Shown: positions 42,821 through 52,651 of the stretch, piece by piece
Layout of the letters: every line of letters starts with the position of its first letter
How positions within the stretch are numbered: the first letter of the stretch is position 1
DNA from: Psychroserpens jangbogonensis
GTDB taxonomy: Bacteria > Bacteroidota > Bacteroidia > Flavobacteriales > Flavobacteriaceae
DNA length: 64,000 bases
Assembly (NCBI RefSeq): GCF_000797465.1
Contig: NZ_JSWG01000010.1
Location: 41,700 to 105,699, forward strand
Reading direction: 5' to 3'
Made by a program: the position numbers and the translations under genes
The notes under the pieces: generated by a model
The model's input: the letters and a program-made list of their open reading frames with translations, nothing else
Told to the model about the DNA's origin: nothing
Database searches by the model: none

Positions 42821-44656
42821 ATGAGTAATACTTTACCTTTTATAGATTTATTCAATAAGCATTTTATTATACCACATTACCAAAGAGGGTATCGTTGGGA
42901 AAAACAAGAAGTAACAGAATTACTAAACGACATTTGGGATTTCACAAAAACCGCAAGTAATGGAGAGTTTTATTGTTTACAACCTATTGTTGTGCAAGAA
43001 ATTGAAGACAATAAATACAATGTGTTAGATGGTCAACAACGTTTAACTACTTTATACTTAATACTTGTTTTTCTGGAAGAGAGAAGAATTGAAGATGGTT
43101 ATAACCAAAAACTATTTACACTAAACTACGAAACAAGACCTAAAAGTGAAAAGTTTTTAGAAGACAAAGAATTTACAACCAGTATAGATGATTCTAATAT
43201 AGATTTTCAACACATCTCTAAAAGCTATAGTTACATAAAAGATTGGTTTAACAATCAACCAGGAGCAAAAAGCAAAATGATTCCTGTTTTGTTAGATACC
43301 AATGGTGTTGGTAATAAAAATATACGTTTTATTTGGTACCAAGTGCCATTAACAACCAATCCTATAGATGTTTTTATTAGGTTAAATGTGGGTAAAATAC
43401 CATTAACAGATGCCGAACTAATAAAAGCATTATTACTACAAAGTGATAAATATCCTTTAGAAGATTTAAAGTTGAATAAAATGAAGCTATTTGAAATAGC
43501 TACAGAATGGGATACTATAGAATACACTTTACAAGAGGAAGGTTTTTGGTATTTTTTAAATAATAACGAAAACACAAAACCTACACATATCGAGTTCATT
43601 TTTGATGCCATAGCAAATAAAATTTTAAAAGAGAAGTCTTATTTTGAATCTAAAAATTTTAAGCACGCTACTTTTTTAATTCTTTCTGCCTATTTAGATG
43701 ATTTAATTACTAATGAAAACATATGTAGAATAGATGCTGTTAAGCATATATGGGAAATGGTTATTGAATACTTTGAGTATTACAAAGAATGGTACACTAA
43801 CAGAAAACTATACCATTATATAGGTTTTCTTATAGAGCTTAAAGGAACAAGTATTATAGATGCTTTAATAGCAAAATCTAAAACCTTACCTAAAAACGAA
43901 TTTGATATTTATCTAGAAAATGAGATAAAAAAAGTTATCGAGATAACTAAAAAAAGAAAAGATAAAACTGGTGAAGAAAAAGCTGTAAAATTAAAGGATT
44001 TAAGTTATGAAAATGAAGAGGAGAAAAGTAACGATAAACCTTTAATTACGAAGATATTGTTTTTACATAATGTGATTACAACATTACACTCTGAAAAAGA
44101 AAAAGCAAAATTTCCTTTTAACTTATACAAAAAAACAAAGAAGAATGAAAAGTGGAGTTTAGAGCATATTCATGCACAAAATTCAGACACTATTTCAAAC
44201 CCAGAGCATCAAAAGACGTGGTTGAAAGACCATTTGCAATCATTAGGTAATTTAGGAGACGATCAATTTAAGTCTATTCTAAAAAAAATAACAAAAGCGG
44301 TTAAAAATGACAATTTAGAGCAAGAGCAGTTTGATGAGATATATACTGAAGTACATCAAATAATAAATAAGATCTCTGGAGCAACAGATAAAAATAAACA
44401 TTTGCTAGAAAATTTATGTTTAATAGATGTAAATACAAATAGTCAGTTAAACAATTCTGTATTTGATGTAAAAAGGGAAAAAATTAAAAAGAGAGAACTA
44501 AATGGTTTTTACATACCTATTTCGTCTAGAAATGTGTTCTTAAAAGCATTTACAGATTATCCACAAAACAATGCTTATTGGACAGAACAAGATCGAAAAG
44601 GTTATTTAAAAAGCATTGAACAAACGTATAACTATTTTGTAATGAATAAAGATTAA
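42821..44656 (+). CDS. DUF262/DUF1524 (GmrSD-type) protein
   Basis: 611 residues. DUF262 (ParB/Srx-like) is at the N-terminus with HYQRGYRWEKQEV and the VLDGQQRLTTLYLILV motif. The C-terminus (~435-600) carries a DUF1524 HNH-type nuclease signature (WSLEHIHAQNSD) followed by conserved LGNLGDD and NN. GmrSD proteins restrict modified phage DNA using NTP hydrolysis through DUF262. It is embedded between hsdS (6 bp) and hsdR, with a second DUF262 gene 4 bp downstream, so the two probably act as a pair. Confidence 0.88.
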   Translation: MSNTLPFIDLFNKHFIIPHYQRGYRWEKQEVTELLNDIWDFTKTASNGEFYCLQPIVVQEIEDNKYNVLDGQQRLTTLYLILVFLEERRIEDGYNQKLFTLNYETRPKSEKFLEDKEFTTSIDDSNIDFQHISKSYSYIKDWFNNQPGAKSKMIPVLLDTNGVGNKNIRFIWYQVPLTTNPIDVFIRLNVGKIPLTDAELIKALLLQSDKYPLEDLKLNKMKLFEIATEWDTIEYTLQEEGFWYFLNNNENTKPTHIEFIFDAIANKILKEKSYFESKNFKHATFLILSAYLDDLITNENICRIDAVKHIWEMVIEYFEYYKEWYTNRKLYHYIGFLIELKGTSIIDALIAKSKTLPKNEFDIYLENEIKKVIEITKKRKDKTGEEKAVKLKDLSYENEEEKSNDKPLITKILFLHNVITTLHSEKEKAKFPFNLYKKTKKNEKWSLEHIHAQNSDTISNPEHQKTWLKDHLQSLGNLGDDQFKSILKKITKAVKNDNLEQEQFDEIYTEVHQIINKISGATDKNKHLLENLCLIDVNTNSQLNNSVFDVKREKIKKRELNGFYIPISSRNVFLKAFTDYPQNNAYWTEQDRKGYLKSIEQTYNYFVMNKD

Positions 44657-44660
44657 GGCT

Positions 44661-46991
44661 ATGTCGTATACACTATTTAAATTATTGCAAGAAAGTATTA
44701 TTAAAATACCATTAATACAAAGAGATTATGCGCAAGGTAGAAATACTGAAGAAGATGTTAGAAACGATTTTATTGATAAACTTAAAGAAATAATAGACCA
44801 AAATAATGAAGTTTTAAATTTAGATTTCATTTATGGTTACACTACTAAAAGCGGTCAAGATAAAGTAGATTTTATTCCATTAGATGGTCAACAACGCTTA
44901 ACTACGTTATGGCTTATGCATTGGTATTTTGCATGCCAAGTAGAGGTATTGAATATAGAATTTAAAAATGAAGACATTAGCAATGCTCTTTTAAATTTTA
45001 CGTACGAAACAAGAATATCTTCCAAAAGATTTTGTGAAAAATTAGTTAATAATCCTATTACCATAAACGATGTAAAAGGTACTGTACAGGAAGAGATTGT
45101 TAATGCACCTTGGTTTATGTCGTCTTGGAAAAATGATCCAACCATTATGGCAATGCTAAATATGTTAGATACAATACATACTAAATTATCAAGTTGTGAG
45201 GATGTTTGGCAAAAACTAACCGAAAACAATATTATTACATTTGATTATATAGACATTAAATCTGATGAGTTTAAGCTAACAGATGAGCTATATATAAAAA
45301 TGAATTCTAGAGGAAAACCATTATCTCCTTTCGAAAATTTTAAAGCTATTTTTTCACAGCTTTTAAATGATAAAGGAACAGATTATTGTAACGAGACTAA
45401 AGACTATGAAAACAGTAACATATCCTATCAACAGTATTTTGCTTTTAATGTAGATGGTAAATGGACAGATTTATTCTGGAGTTACAGAGATAAAGTTACA
45501 TCAGGATTAGATGATAATTTTTTAAATTTCTTTTATTACATAGGAGAAATGCTTCATTATAAAGATAATGATAGCGATAATTTTAATAGAAATTTTGAGT
45601 CATTAAAACAGGTTTATTCTGTAAAATCAAATGTAGATTTTCTATTTAATGCTTTAGACTTATTATCTAAAATTAAAAATATTGAAGCATTTTTTAATGC
45701 ACTTTTTAGTGCAGATATGTATGTGGAAGATAAAGTGAAATTATTTGAAGCAAAGAATACCGATTTGTTTTTTAAAGCTTTTACTAATAGTGCTTTTAAT
45801 GTGCAACAAAGAGTTCTTTTATTCGGTGTGTTACACTTTTGTATAGAAGCAGAAATAGATTTCCCCAATTCAAAATTAAAAGACTTTACGCGTATTTTAA
45901 GAAACTTACTATTAAGAGTTAGACAGGTTAATACTTCTAAAAGAATTGAAATTATATCAAATCTTCGTTTACCTAATTTCTTCGAGTATTCTAAGTTTAT
46001 TTTTGAATTTGTGAGGTTAATCAATACAAACAAAATCAAAAATGTATTTAGCGTCTTTTTTGAGAATGAATTTAGTGGTTTTGTACAGGAAACTATAATT
46101 TCAGAACAAAGCAAAATAGAAATCATCAATAATAATCCAAGATCGTGTACAAATATCATCAAATTAGGAGAACACAGACATACACAGGCAATAACAGATA
46201 GTTTCAATTTAGAATCTAATAATATTAATAAATATGTAGATGCTTTTTATGAAATATGGAGTTTTAAAAGTATTAAAAATTCTCTGTTAGTAAGGGCACT
46301 TTTAACATTTGGAGATTTTTCCGTGACCACTCATGATTACTCTAGGTTAGGATTAATTAAATACTTTGGGGAAAAAGATAATTGGAACCGAATTTTAGCA
46401 CCAATAGATGTAGATGAAAAAGAGAATGTGAATAATGTTCTTAATTTATTTTTAGAAGACTACGTAAATTCAAAAAAAGAAACTGTTGCAGAGAAATTGC
46501 ACGAAATGATTGAGGGTTGCAAGTCGAAAACAAAAAACTGGGAATATTACTTCATAAATTATAATGAGATAACGTCATCTAATCTTGATAGGTTTAATTT
46601 ATTTACATGGGGAGATAAAGAAGGGTTTAATATAAATAGTCTTGGTAATTCAGGTGTACAACCTTTAGCGTCCTATCACTTAAATCCTTATTTAATAACG
46701 ATAAAACAAAGATTAATTAAAGATGGTATTAAATCTAATAAAGTTGATATTTATTATGGTAGATACTCAGAGGAATTGAGTTTTTTAAGGTTACCCAAAA
46801 ACATAAGAATTTACGTTAATTATGGTCAGTATGATATTTATAATTTAAATAAGCATAAACATTCGGTAGATTTAATAAAAGAATTTGATTTACAAATTAT
46901 TGATGATTATCATGTATTAAAAGAATCAAAGCAAAAAGATAAAATTGAAGTAGTGGTAGATTTTTGTAAAAGATTTCTAGAATTAAAATAA
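44661..46991 (+). CDS. DUF262-domain protein (partner of the preceding gene)
   Basis: 776 residues. The DUF262 motifs IPLIQRDYAQGR and PLDGQQRLTTLWLMHWYF are intact near the N-terminus, with ELYIKMNSRGKPLSPFENFKA downstream as in GmrS-type proteins. No HNH motif is seen in the rest, which is mostly helical to ~560 with a distinct C-terminal ~200 residues. It may depend on the DUF1524 partner for cutting. It lies 8 bp upstream of hsdR and belongs to the same long operon. Confidence 0.85.
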   Translation: MSYTLFKLLQESIIKIPLIQRDYAQGRNTEEDVRNDFIDKLKEIIDQNNEVLNLDFIYGYTTKSGQDKVDFIPLDGQQRLTTLWLMHWYFACQVEVLNIEFKNEDISNALLNFTYETRISSKRFCEKLVNNPITINDVKGTVQEEIVNAPWFMSSWKNDPTIMAMLNMLDTIHTKLSSCEDVWQKLTENNIITFDYIDIKSDEFKLTDELYIKMNSRGKPLSPFENFKAIFSQLLNDKGTDYCNETKDYENSNISYQQYFAFNVDGKWTDLFWSYRDKVTSGLDDNFLNFFYYIGEMLHYKDNDSDNFNRNFESLKQVYSVKSNVDFLFNALDLLSKIKNIEAFFNALFSADMYVEDKVKLFEAKNTDLFFKAFTNSAFNVQQRVLLFGVLHFCIEAEIDFPNSKLKDFTRILRNLLLRVRQVNTSKRIEIISNLRLPNFFEYSKFIFEFVRLINTNKIKNVFSVFFENEFSGFVQETIISEQSKIEIINNNPRSCTNIIKLGEHRHTQAITDSFNLESNNINKYVDAFYEIWSFKSIKNSLLVRALLTFGDFSVTTHDYSRLGLIKYFGEKDNWNRILAPIDVDEKENVNNVLNLFLEDYVNSKKETVAEKLHEMIEGCKSKTKNWEYYFINYNEITSSNLDRFNLFTWGDKEGFNINSLGNSGVQPLASYHLNPYLITIKQRLIKDGIKSNKVDIYYGRYSEELSFLRLPKNIRIYVNYGQYDIYNLNKHKHSVDLIKEFDLQIIDDYHVLKESKQKDKIEVVVDFCKRFLELK

Positions 46992-46999
46992 ATTAAGAA

Positions 47000-49900
47000 A
47001 TGGCATTTTTAAACGAATCACATATAGAAGAAGCCGATATTCAATTTTTTGAATTAATCCTTGGTTATAACCACAAAGATGCATGGGAGAAAAAACTCAT
47101 AGGAAGAGATAGTTTAAAGGATGTTGTTTTAAAAGATGATTTAAGAGAAGCATTAATAAGATTAAACAATGATTTACCGAAACATTGTATTGAGTTTGCA
47201 ATTGATGAGTTATCAAAAAGCAGAGCAAGTTTAACACCCGTTATAGCAAATAAGGAAGTTTATGAATTGATTAAAAATGGAGTCCCAATAACTTACGAAA
47301 ATCAAGAAGGAAGAGAAGAAAATGGCTATGTAAAAGTTTTAGATTTTGATGATGAAGAAAATAACGACTTCTTAGTCGTTTCTCAATTAAGTATTGAGTA
47401 TTTACAAATTGAAAATATTACAAGAAGACCAGATTTAATGTTATACGTTAATGGTCTGCCTTTAGTAATGATTGAGCTAAAAAATGCTACCGAAAAAGTT
47501 AAAGGAGGATACGATACTAATTTGAGACGCTATAAAAGAGATATTCCACAGTTATTCTGGTTTAATATGTTTGTATGTATATCTAACGGCATACAAACAC
47601 GAGTAGGTTCCTTTAATGCACCTTGGGAGCATTTCTTCTCTTGGGTAAAATTAGAAGATACGGCAATTTCTAATACCCAAAAATCTCGAATAGAAGTTGA
47701 AAAAGAAAGTGAATTAACAGATAATAGATTGAGTTTAAAATTGTTTGGTGAAGGTTTGTGTAACAAAAAAAACTTTCTAGATTATTTTGAAAACTTTGTG
47801 TTGTACCATAAAAACAAAGTGAAAATTATTGCCAAAAATCATCAATACCTTGGAGTAAATAATGCGATAGAATCATTAATTGATAAAGAAGGTAAGAAGG
47901 GTAAATTAGGTGTGTTTTGGCATACACAAGGATCAGGAAAATCATACTCTATGATTTTCTTCTCTCAAAAGATAGAGCGCAAAGTTACAGGTAATTGGTC
48001 ATTTTTAATCGTTACGGATAGAACAGATTTGGACAGCCAGATTTATCGAAATTTCCAGGAGACAGAAGTTATAATAGAAACTAAAGACCAAAAGGAAAAC
48101 TATTACAGGCCAAGTAGTAGAAACATGCTAAGAGATTATTTGCATTCTAATAGATCGTTCGTGTTTAGTCTCATTCATAAATTCGGAATAGAAAAAGGAA
48201 AAACCTATCCACAATTAACGGATCGCGATAATTGGATTGTTATCGTGGATGAGGCACATAGAACACAATACAAAGGGTATGGTGAAAATATGCGTATTGC
48301 ATTACCAAACGCACAATATATTGCCTTCACAGGAACACCTCTTTTACGCAGTGAATTAACAAAAGATTGGTTTGGACCTTATGTGTCTGAATACAATTTT
48401 GCACAAAGTATAGAAGATGGTGCAACAGTACCATTATACTATAAAAAGAGCGTTCCCAGAGTAGAGCAGGTAAATGAAGAATTAGTAGGCGATGCTGCAG
48501 CGATTTTAGAGAATGAAAATCTAACAGAAGAACAAAAGAAACAACTCGATAGAGAGTATTCAACTTTACTTCAAGTAGTGAGACGAGAAGATCGTTTACA
48601 AGAAATAGCGAAGCATATTGTTCAACATTATCCTTACAGATTAGATGTAGAAAATGATGAGAAACAACGCAAACCAATGAAAGCCATGGTGGTTTGCATA
48701 GATAAATTTACTGCAGTTAGAATGTACGAGTTTGTACAATTGGCGCAAAAAGAAGAAATAAAGGATTTAAGAAAAAAAATAGCAAGAGAAAAAGATGTAG
48801 AGATAAAGGAACGCCATAAAAGAGCAATTGCCTTTATGGAGGAAACCAAAATGTCTGCGGTTGTGAGTCAAGAAGGTTCTGATAAAGAAGAAAAAGAAAT
48901 CTTCGAAAAAGAAGGGCTTAATATTTCACCTCATAGAAAATTAATGGATTATCCTGATGAAGATGGTCGCAACATTGAAGACTTTTTTAAAGATCCAAAT
49001 AGTCCTTACCGTTTGGTTTTTGTAACTGCCATGTGGTTAACAGGATTTGATGCACCAGCAGTTTCAACATTGTATTTAGATAAGCCGCTTCAAAATCACA
49101 CATTAATGCAAGCCATTGCAAGAGCTAATAGGGTTATTGAAGGCAAAAAGAATGGATTAGTTGTAGATTACTTTGGTGTCTTTAGAAACCTTAAAAAAGC
49201 ATTAGCAGATTATGCAGAAGGAACCAAAGGAAAAGATCAAAACGATAATGAAGACGAATTCCCAGTAAAAGAACAAGAAGAGTTGTTAGCACTTTTAGAG
49301 CAAGCTATTTTAGAGGCTAAAGTCTATTGCAAAGAACTAGGTGCAGATATTGATGCTATTTTAAATTTAGGAGAAAAAGGATTTAAAGAAGTGGAATTGT
49401 TTCAAGAATATGCAAATTTGATTTTAGAGAAGGATGAATATAAAAAACAATTAGACTTATTTGTGAACACCATAGTTGGTCTTTATGATTCTGCTAAACC
49501 AGAAATTTATGGTTTCCCATTAATAAAAAAGGCAAGAGATGTATTTGAATATTTACGTAAAGTAGTAGATAGGCATGTAGATCAAGACGAAGCTATAGAA
49601 AGAACAAAGAAAAAACTTGACGAACTTTTAGATACAAGTGTTTTGGGTAAAAGGGATTTAGAAGACCAAACTCACGACTATATTATTGATACATCAACAC
49701 AAATTGATCTTAGTAAACTTGATTTTTCAAGATTAAGAGCTGAGTTTCCAGAAAAAAAGCATAAGAATATTCAGTTTGCAGATTTAAGAGAGTTAATGGA
49801 AGTAAAATTGAAACAGATGTTGGCTCAAAATAAAACCAGAGGATCTTTTCTAGTGCGATTTGAAAAAATTATAGAAGATTACAATTCTGGAAGTTTGTCT

Positions 49901-50287
49901 ATTGAAGAAGCTTACGAAGATCTGATGAAACAGGCAGAAAACATGTCTGAAGAACAAGAGAGAGCCGCTAAAAGCGGTATGACAGAAGAGCAGCAAGAGC
50001 TTTTCGATTTATTAAAAAAAGAAAACCTTACAAAAAAGGAGGAAAAGAATGTGAAGCTTGCAGCTACAGATTTGCTTGTCGTTTTGTTTGACGCTAAAAA
50101 CAAGATCTTAATTCAAGAATGGCACAAAGAAAAAGCTACTCAAGAAATGGTTAGACAAGAAATTAAAAAAATATTGAATAAAGATTTACCACAATCTTAC
50201 GATAGAAATATTTTTGCAGAAAAAACAGAAATTGTATTTCAACACTTTTATGGTTTAGCTGAACAAGGTATAGGTTTTGCGGCTTAA
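47000..50287 (+). CDS. hsdR: Type I restriction-modification endonuclease/translocase HsdR
   Basis: 1095 residues. The N-terminal PD-(D/E)xK nuclease is visible as RRPDLMLYVNGLPLVMIELKNA (~155-175). The SF2 motor has Walker A HTQGSGKSYSM (~310), DEAH as IVDEAHRTQY (~416), FTGTPLLR and motif VI QAIARANR. A long C-terminal helical region includes EERAAKSGMTEEQQELF-like coiled segments for docking to the methylase. All nuclease and motor motifs are intact, so the complex should cleave. It ends the 14.7-kb operon. Confidence 0.92.
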   Translation: MAFLNESHIEEADIQFFELILGYNHKDAWEKKLIGRDSLKDVVLKDDLREALIRLNNDLPKHCIEFAIDELSKSRASLTPVIANKEVYELIKNGVPITYENQEGREENGYVKVLDFDDEENNDFLVVSQLSIEYLQIENITRRPDLMLYVNGLPLVMIELKNATEKVKGGYDTNLRRYKRDIPQLFWFNMFVCISNGIQTRVGSFNAPWEHFFSWVKLEDTAISNTQKSRIEVEKESELTDNRLSLKLFGEGLCNKKNFLDYFENFVLYHKNKVKIIAKNHQYLGVNNAIESLIDKEGKKGKLGVFWHTQGSGKSYSMIFFSQKIERKVTGNWSFLIVTDRTDLDSQIYRNFQETEVIIETKDQKENYYRPSSRNMLRDYLHSNRSFVFSLIHKFGIEKGKTYPQLTDRDNWIVIVDEAHRTQYKGYGENMRIALPNAQYIAFTGTPLLRSELTKDWFGPYVSEYNFAQSIEDGATVPLYYKKSVPRVEQVNEELVGDAAAILENENLTEEQKKQLDREYSTLLQVVRREDRLQEIAKHIVQHYPYRLDVENDEKQRKPMKAMVVCIDKFTAVRMYEFVQLAQKEEIKDLRKKIAREKDVEIKERHKRAIAFMEETKMSAVVSQEGSDKEEKEIFEKEGLNISPHRKLMDYPDEDGRNIEDFFKDPNSPYRLVFVTAMWLTGFDAPAVSTLYLDKPLQNHTLMQAIARANRVIEGKKNGLVVDYFGVFRNLKKALADYAEGTKGKDQNDNEDEFPVKEQEELLALLEQAILEAKVYCKELGADIDAILNLGEKGFKEVELFQEYANLILEKDEYKKQLDLFVNTIVGLYDSAKPEIYGFPLIKKARDVFEYLRKVVDRHVDQDEAIERTKKKLDELLDTSVLGKRDLEDQTHDYIIDTSTQIDLSKLDFSRLRAEFPEKKHKNIQFADLRELMEVKLKQMLAQNKTRGSFLVRFEKIIEDYNSGSLSIEEAYEDLMKQAENMSEEQERAAKSGMTEEQQELFDLLKKENLTKKEEKNVKLAATDLLVVLFDAKNKILIQEWHKEKATQEMVRQEIKKILNKDLPQSYDRNIFAEKTEIVFQHFYGLAEQGIGFAA

Positions 50288-50306
50288 TGTATAATGTAAA
50301 TTAACT

Positions 50307-50341
50307 ATGCAGATACAATGCATGTGAGAAAGTAATATTTG
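50307..50341 (+). promoter_or_regulatory. Island operator-promoter module 3
   Basis: ATGCA, GATACAA, TGCAT, ten bases, then AATATTTG as -7 element. It lies 19 bp after hsdR and 18 bp before the start of the 166-residue gene, giving a leader of roughly 12 nt. Confidence 0.75.
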
Positions 50342-50359
50342 CAATAATTAAAAACAATT

Positions 50360-50860
50360 ATGGATAATATAAAAACTAAAATAATGGAAGAGAGTGGTGA
50401 GAAATATTTTCTTGAAGTTTTTACAAGTTTAATGGTTAGTTGTTACCCTGAATGTCTAGTAGAGGAGAATTCAAATAAGAACCAAAATTCTAAAAAGAAC
50501 ATATTCAGACTAGACTCAAAAAACATGGTAATTGAAGTATATCGTACTTCTTTCTATTTTCTACTAAATCCTTCAATAACAAGAAAAGTTAAAGAATTTA
50601 GTGTAAATGACACATGGTATGTTCGGCCTTTAAAGTTTAATATACAATTGACAGCAAGTACTGGTAAGACGTATTCTTATCCAGAATTAAGAGACTATTT
50701 AGGGAATGATAAAGATGATATTTTAATGACTGCGACTTATGTTTTTTCTTGTGTTAATTTTACAATTAAGTTTTTTGAAAGTGGCCTTCAAGAATTAAAT
50801 TCTCAGAAAATAAAGGGAATGGTTAGTAAACCTACTAAAACAATAACAGAAATAAAGTAA
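50360..50860 (+). CDS. Hypothetical protein (166 aa) with its own island promoter
   Basis: Not recognised. A soluble protein with no signal peptide. A beta-rich core can be seen (NIFRLDSKNMVIEVYRTSFYFLLNP, WYVRPLKFNIQLTASTGKTYSY, DDILMTATYVFSCVNFTIKFFES) and the end is basic. It is a single-gene unit between hsdR and the retron, preceded by operator module 3 and followed at once by module 4. Being separately promoted under the same operator suggests a stand-alone function such as an antitoxin, modulator or anti-phage effector; this is only inference. Confidence 0.65.
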   Translation: MDNIKTKIMEESGEKYFLEVFTSLMVSCYPECLVEENSNKNQNSKKNIFRLDSKNMVIEVYRTSFYFLLNPSITRKVKEFSVNDTWYVRPLKFNIQLTASTGKTYSYPELRDYLGNDKDDILMTATYVFSCVNFTIKFFESGLQELNSQKIKGMVSKPTKTITEIK

Positions 50861-50864
50861 ATCT

Positions 50865-50899
50865 ATGCAGATACACCGCATAGAAGCAAATCATATTTG
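50865..50899 (+). promoter_or_regulatory. Island operator-promoter module 4 (retron)
   Basis: ATGCA, GATACAC, CGCAT (one mismatch in the right half), ten bases, then CATATTTG as -7 element. Expected transcription start is about 50906, just upstream of the retron a1 repeat at 50913. This supports both calls. Confidence 0.75.
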
Positions 50900-50905
50900 C
50901 ATAGT

Positions 50906-51102
50906 TCTTTGAAAGCCTGCTTTAAATTATTGATTTGTGCCAACTGGATTTCTTTTTAGTTAAAGGTCTCAGATCGGTTGGTGTCCCGAAGTAATTCGGG
51001 ATGAATGTATTTTTGGTTATTTTAAAAGATAACATATGATATATATAGAGATATAAGTCTAGATATAGATAAGTTTTAAACAAAGAATATAAAAGCAGGC
51101 TT
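50906..51102 (+). ncRNA. Retron msr-msd non-coding RNA
   Basis: An 11-bp inverted repeat brackets the region: AAGCCTGCTTT (50913-50923) and AAAGCAGGCTT (51092-51102), the a1/a2 pair expected of a retron RNA. Inside are CCAAC/GTTGG (50939/50977), a perfect hairpin TCCCGAA-GTAA-TTCGGGA (50984-51001), and an AT-rich stretch (51020-51080) whose ends (TTTAAAA and TTTTAAA) can pair as a long imperfect msd stem. It lies between an island promoter and the retron reverse transcriptase start (51124). The exact 5' end and the branching G are not resolved. Confidence 0.78.
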
Positions 51103-51123
51103 CTTAGAATTTTTAATAAGAAC

Positions 51124-52647
51124 ATGGAATTAGAACAAACACATATAGACGAAATTAGAACTGCTTTTCAAAACATGCAGACTAAAGAGGATTTACTTAG
51201 TTTAATGAACTCTGTAAAACCACTACTTTATGGTGAAAAGTCAGTTCCATTTGAGTTAAAACAACTTACCTATTATGCTAATCCAAATCTGGGTAAAACT
51301 CGTTACACAGAATTTAAAATAAAAAAGAAATCTGGTGGGAATCGTTCTATACATGCACCTGTAAATGGTTTGAAATCAATTCAAAAAACATTGGCATTGA
51401 TTTTACAATGTGTTTTTGTGCCTCACAAAGCAGCTATGGGATTTGTAAAAGAGAAATCTATAGTCGATAATGCTAAAATTCATATCGGTAACCGATATGT
51501 TTATAATATCGATTTAAAAGACTTCTTTCAAAGTGTTGATCAAGCAAGAGTATGGAAATGTATGCAATTGAAACCTTTTAATTTAAACGATTTAAACTTG
51601 CATAAAAATAATTTTGTTTTACCTGATGACTTAAAGATCAGTAATTTGCATACTGTTGAAAAATCTAAAAATGGACTGTTTATTGGCTATAATCTAATTG
51701 GAGAAAGGTTTATTTCACGTGAATTCATATTAGAGAATAATGCATATGTTATTGGTAAAAAAGTTTTTGATAAGAATTACTATAGTGTTAAACATATGTT
51801 TTTGAATCAAGAAAATGCCGTTACTGAATACGTAAACATGATTAGAAATGGTGGTGGGCGACAAAAAATTAATAATATAATTTCAAACATCTGCTGCACA
51901 AAAATGATAGTAGAGCGCAAAGATGAAAATGGAATTTGGCACAAAGTATCGAGAAATGTACTTCCTCAAGGAGCACCTACATCACCAATATTAACTAACG
52001 TTGTTTGTCAGCGACTAGATTATTTACTTACAGCTGTTGCTAAACGCTTTGGCTTAAAATATAGCCGTTATGCTGATGATATCACATTTAGTTCTTTGCA
52101 CAACGTATTTCAGAAAGAGAGTGATTTCTTAACAGAATTGGAACGTGTTATTTTAGATCAAGGTTTTACCATTAAAGCAAGTAAAACCCGTTTACAGGTA
52201 GATGGTATGCGTAAAGAAGTAACAGGACTAGTTGTTAACGACAATGTGAATGTAAAAAAACGATATATTAAGCAATTAAGAATGTGGTTAAATTACTGGG
52301 AAACATATGGTTATTATAAAGCTGAGGTGATTTTTAAAAAAGATTATTTTAAAGATAAAGGGCATGTTAAAACAGGGCAACCTAGTTTAAGAAATGTAAT
52401 AGACGGTAAGCTTAATTATCTCCAAATGGTTAAAGGAGCTAAAGACAGCACTTACCTTAAACTGAAAAATCGGTTTGAAAAGCTAAATGAGAATACTGAG
52501 GTTAATATGATACTTCAAATCTGGGAGGATCAAGGTATTGAAAATGCTATAGCTGCTTTTGACGTTTCCAAAAAAAATAGTAAAAAAAGAATTCAAATAA
52601 ACACCGATTTCGATCAGTCGGACTATAAAGTGATTATTAATTTATAA
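51124..52647 (+). CDS. Retron reverse transcriptase
   Basis: 507 residues, long for a retron RT. Hallmarks are all present: RSIHAP (RT1), NAxxH as NAKIH (116-120), first catalytic Asp130 in NIDLKDFF, QGAPTSPILTN (RT4), YADD (316-319) and the VTG of RT7 (366-368). The extra length comes mostly from an insert of ~120 residues between Asp130 and the QGAPTSP motif, and from a C-terminal region beyond ~430 that probably holds the RNA-recognition part. It starts 21 bp after the a2 repeat and leads a four-gene operon. It should make an msDNA from the adjacent RNA. Confidence 0.9.
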   Translation: MELEQTHIDEIRTAFQNMQTKEDLLSLMNSVKPLLYGEKSVPFELKQLTYYANPNLGKTRYTEFKIKKKSGGNRSIHAPVNGLKSIQKTLALILQCVFVPHKAAMGFVKEKSIVDNAKIHIGNRYVYNIDLKDFFQSVDQARVWKCMQLKPFNLNDLNLHKNNFVLPDDLKISNLHTVEKSKNGLFIGYNLIGERFISREFILENNAYVIGKKVFDKNYYSVKHMFLNQENAVTEYVNMIRNGGGRQKINNIISNICCTKMIVERKDENGIWHKVSRNVLPQGAPTSPILTNVVCQRLDYLLTAVAKRFGLKYSRYADDITFSSLHNVFQKESDFLTELERVILDQGFTIKASKTRLQVDGMRKEVTGLVVNDNVNVKKRYIKQLRMWLNYWETYGYYKAEVIFKKDYFKDKGHVKTGQPSLRNVIDGKLNYLQMVKGAKDSTYLKLKNRFEKLNENTEVNMILQIWEDQGIENAIAAFDVSKKNSKKRIQINTDFDQSDYKVIINL

Positions 52648-52651
52648 TAGT

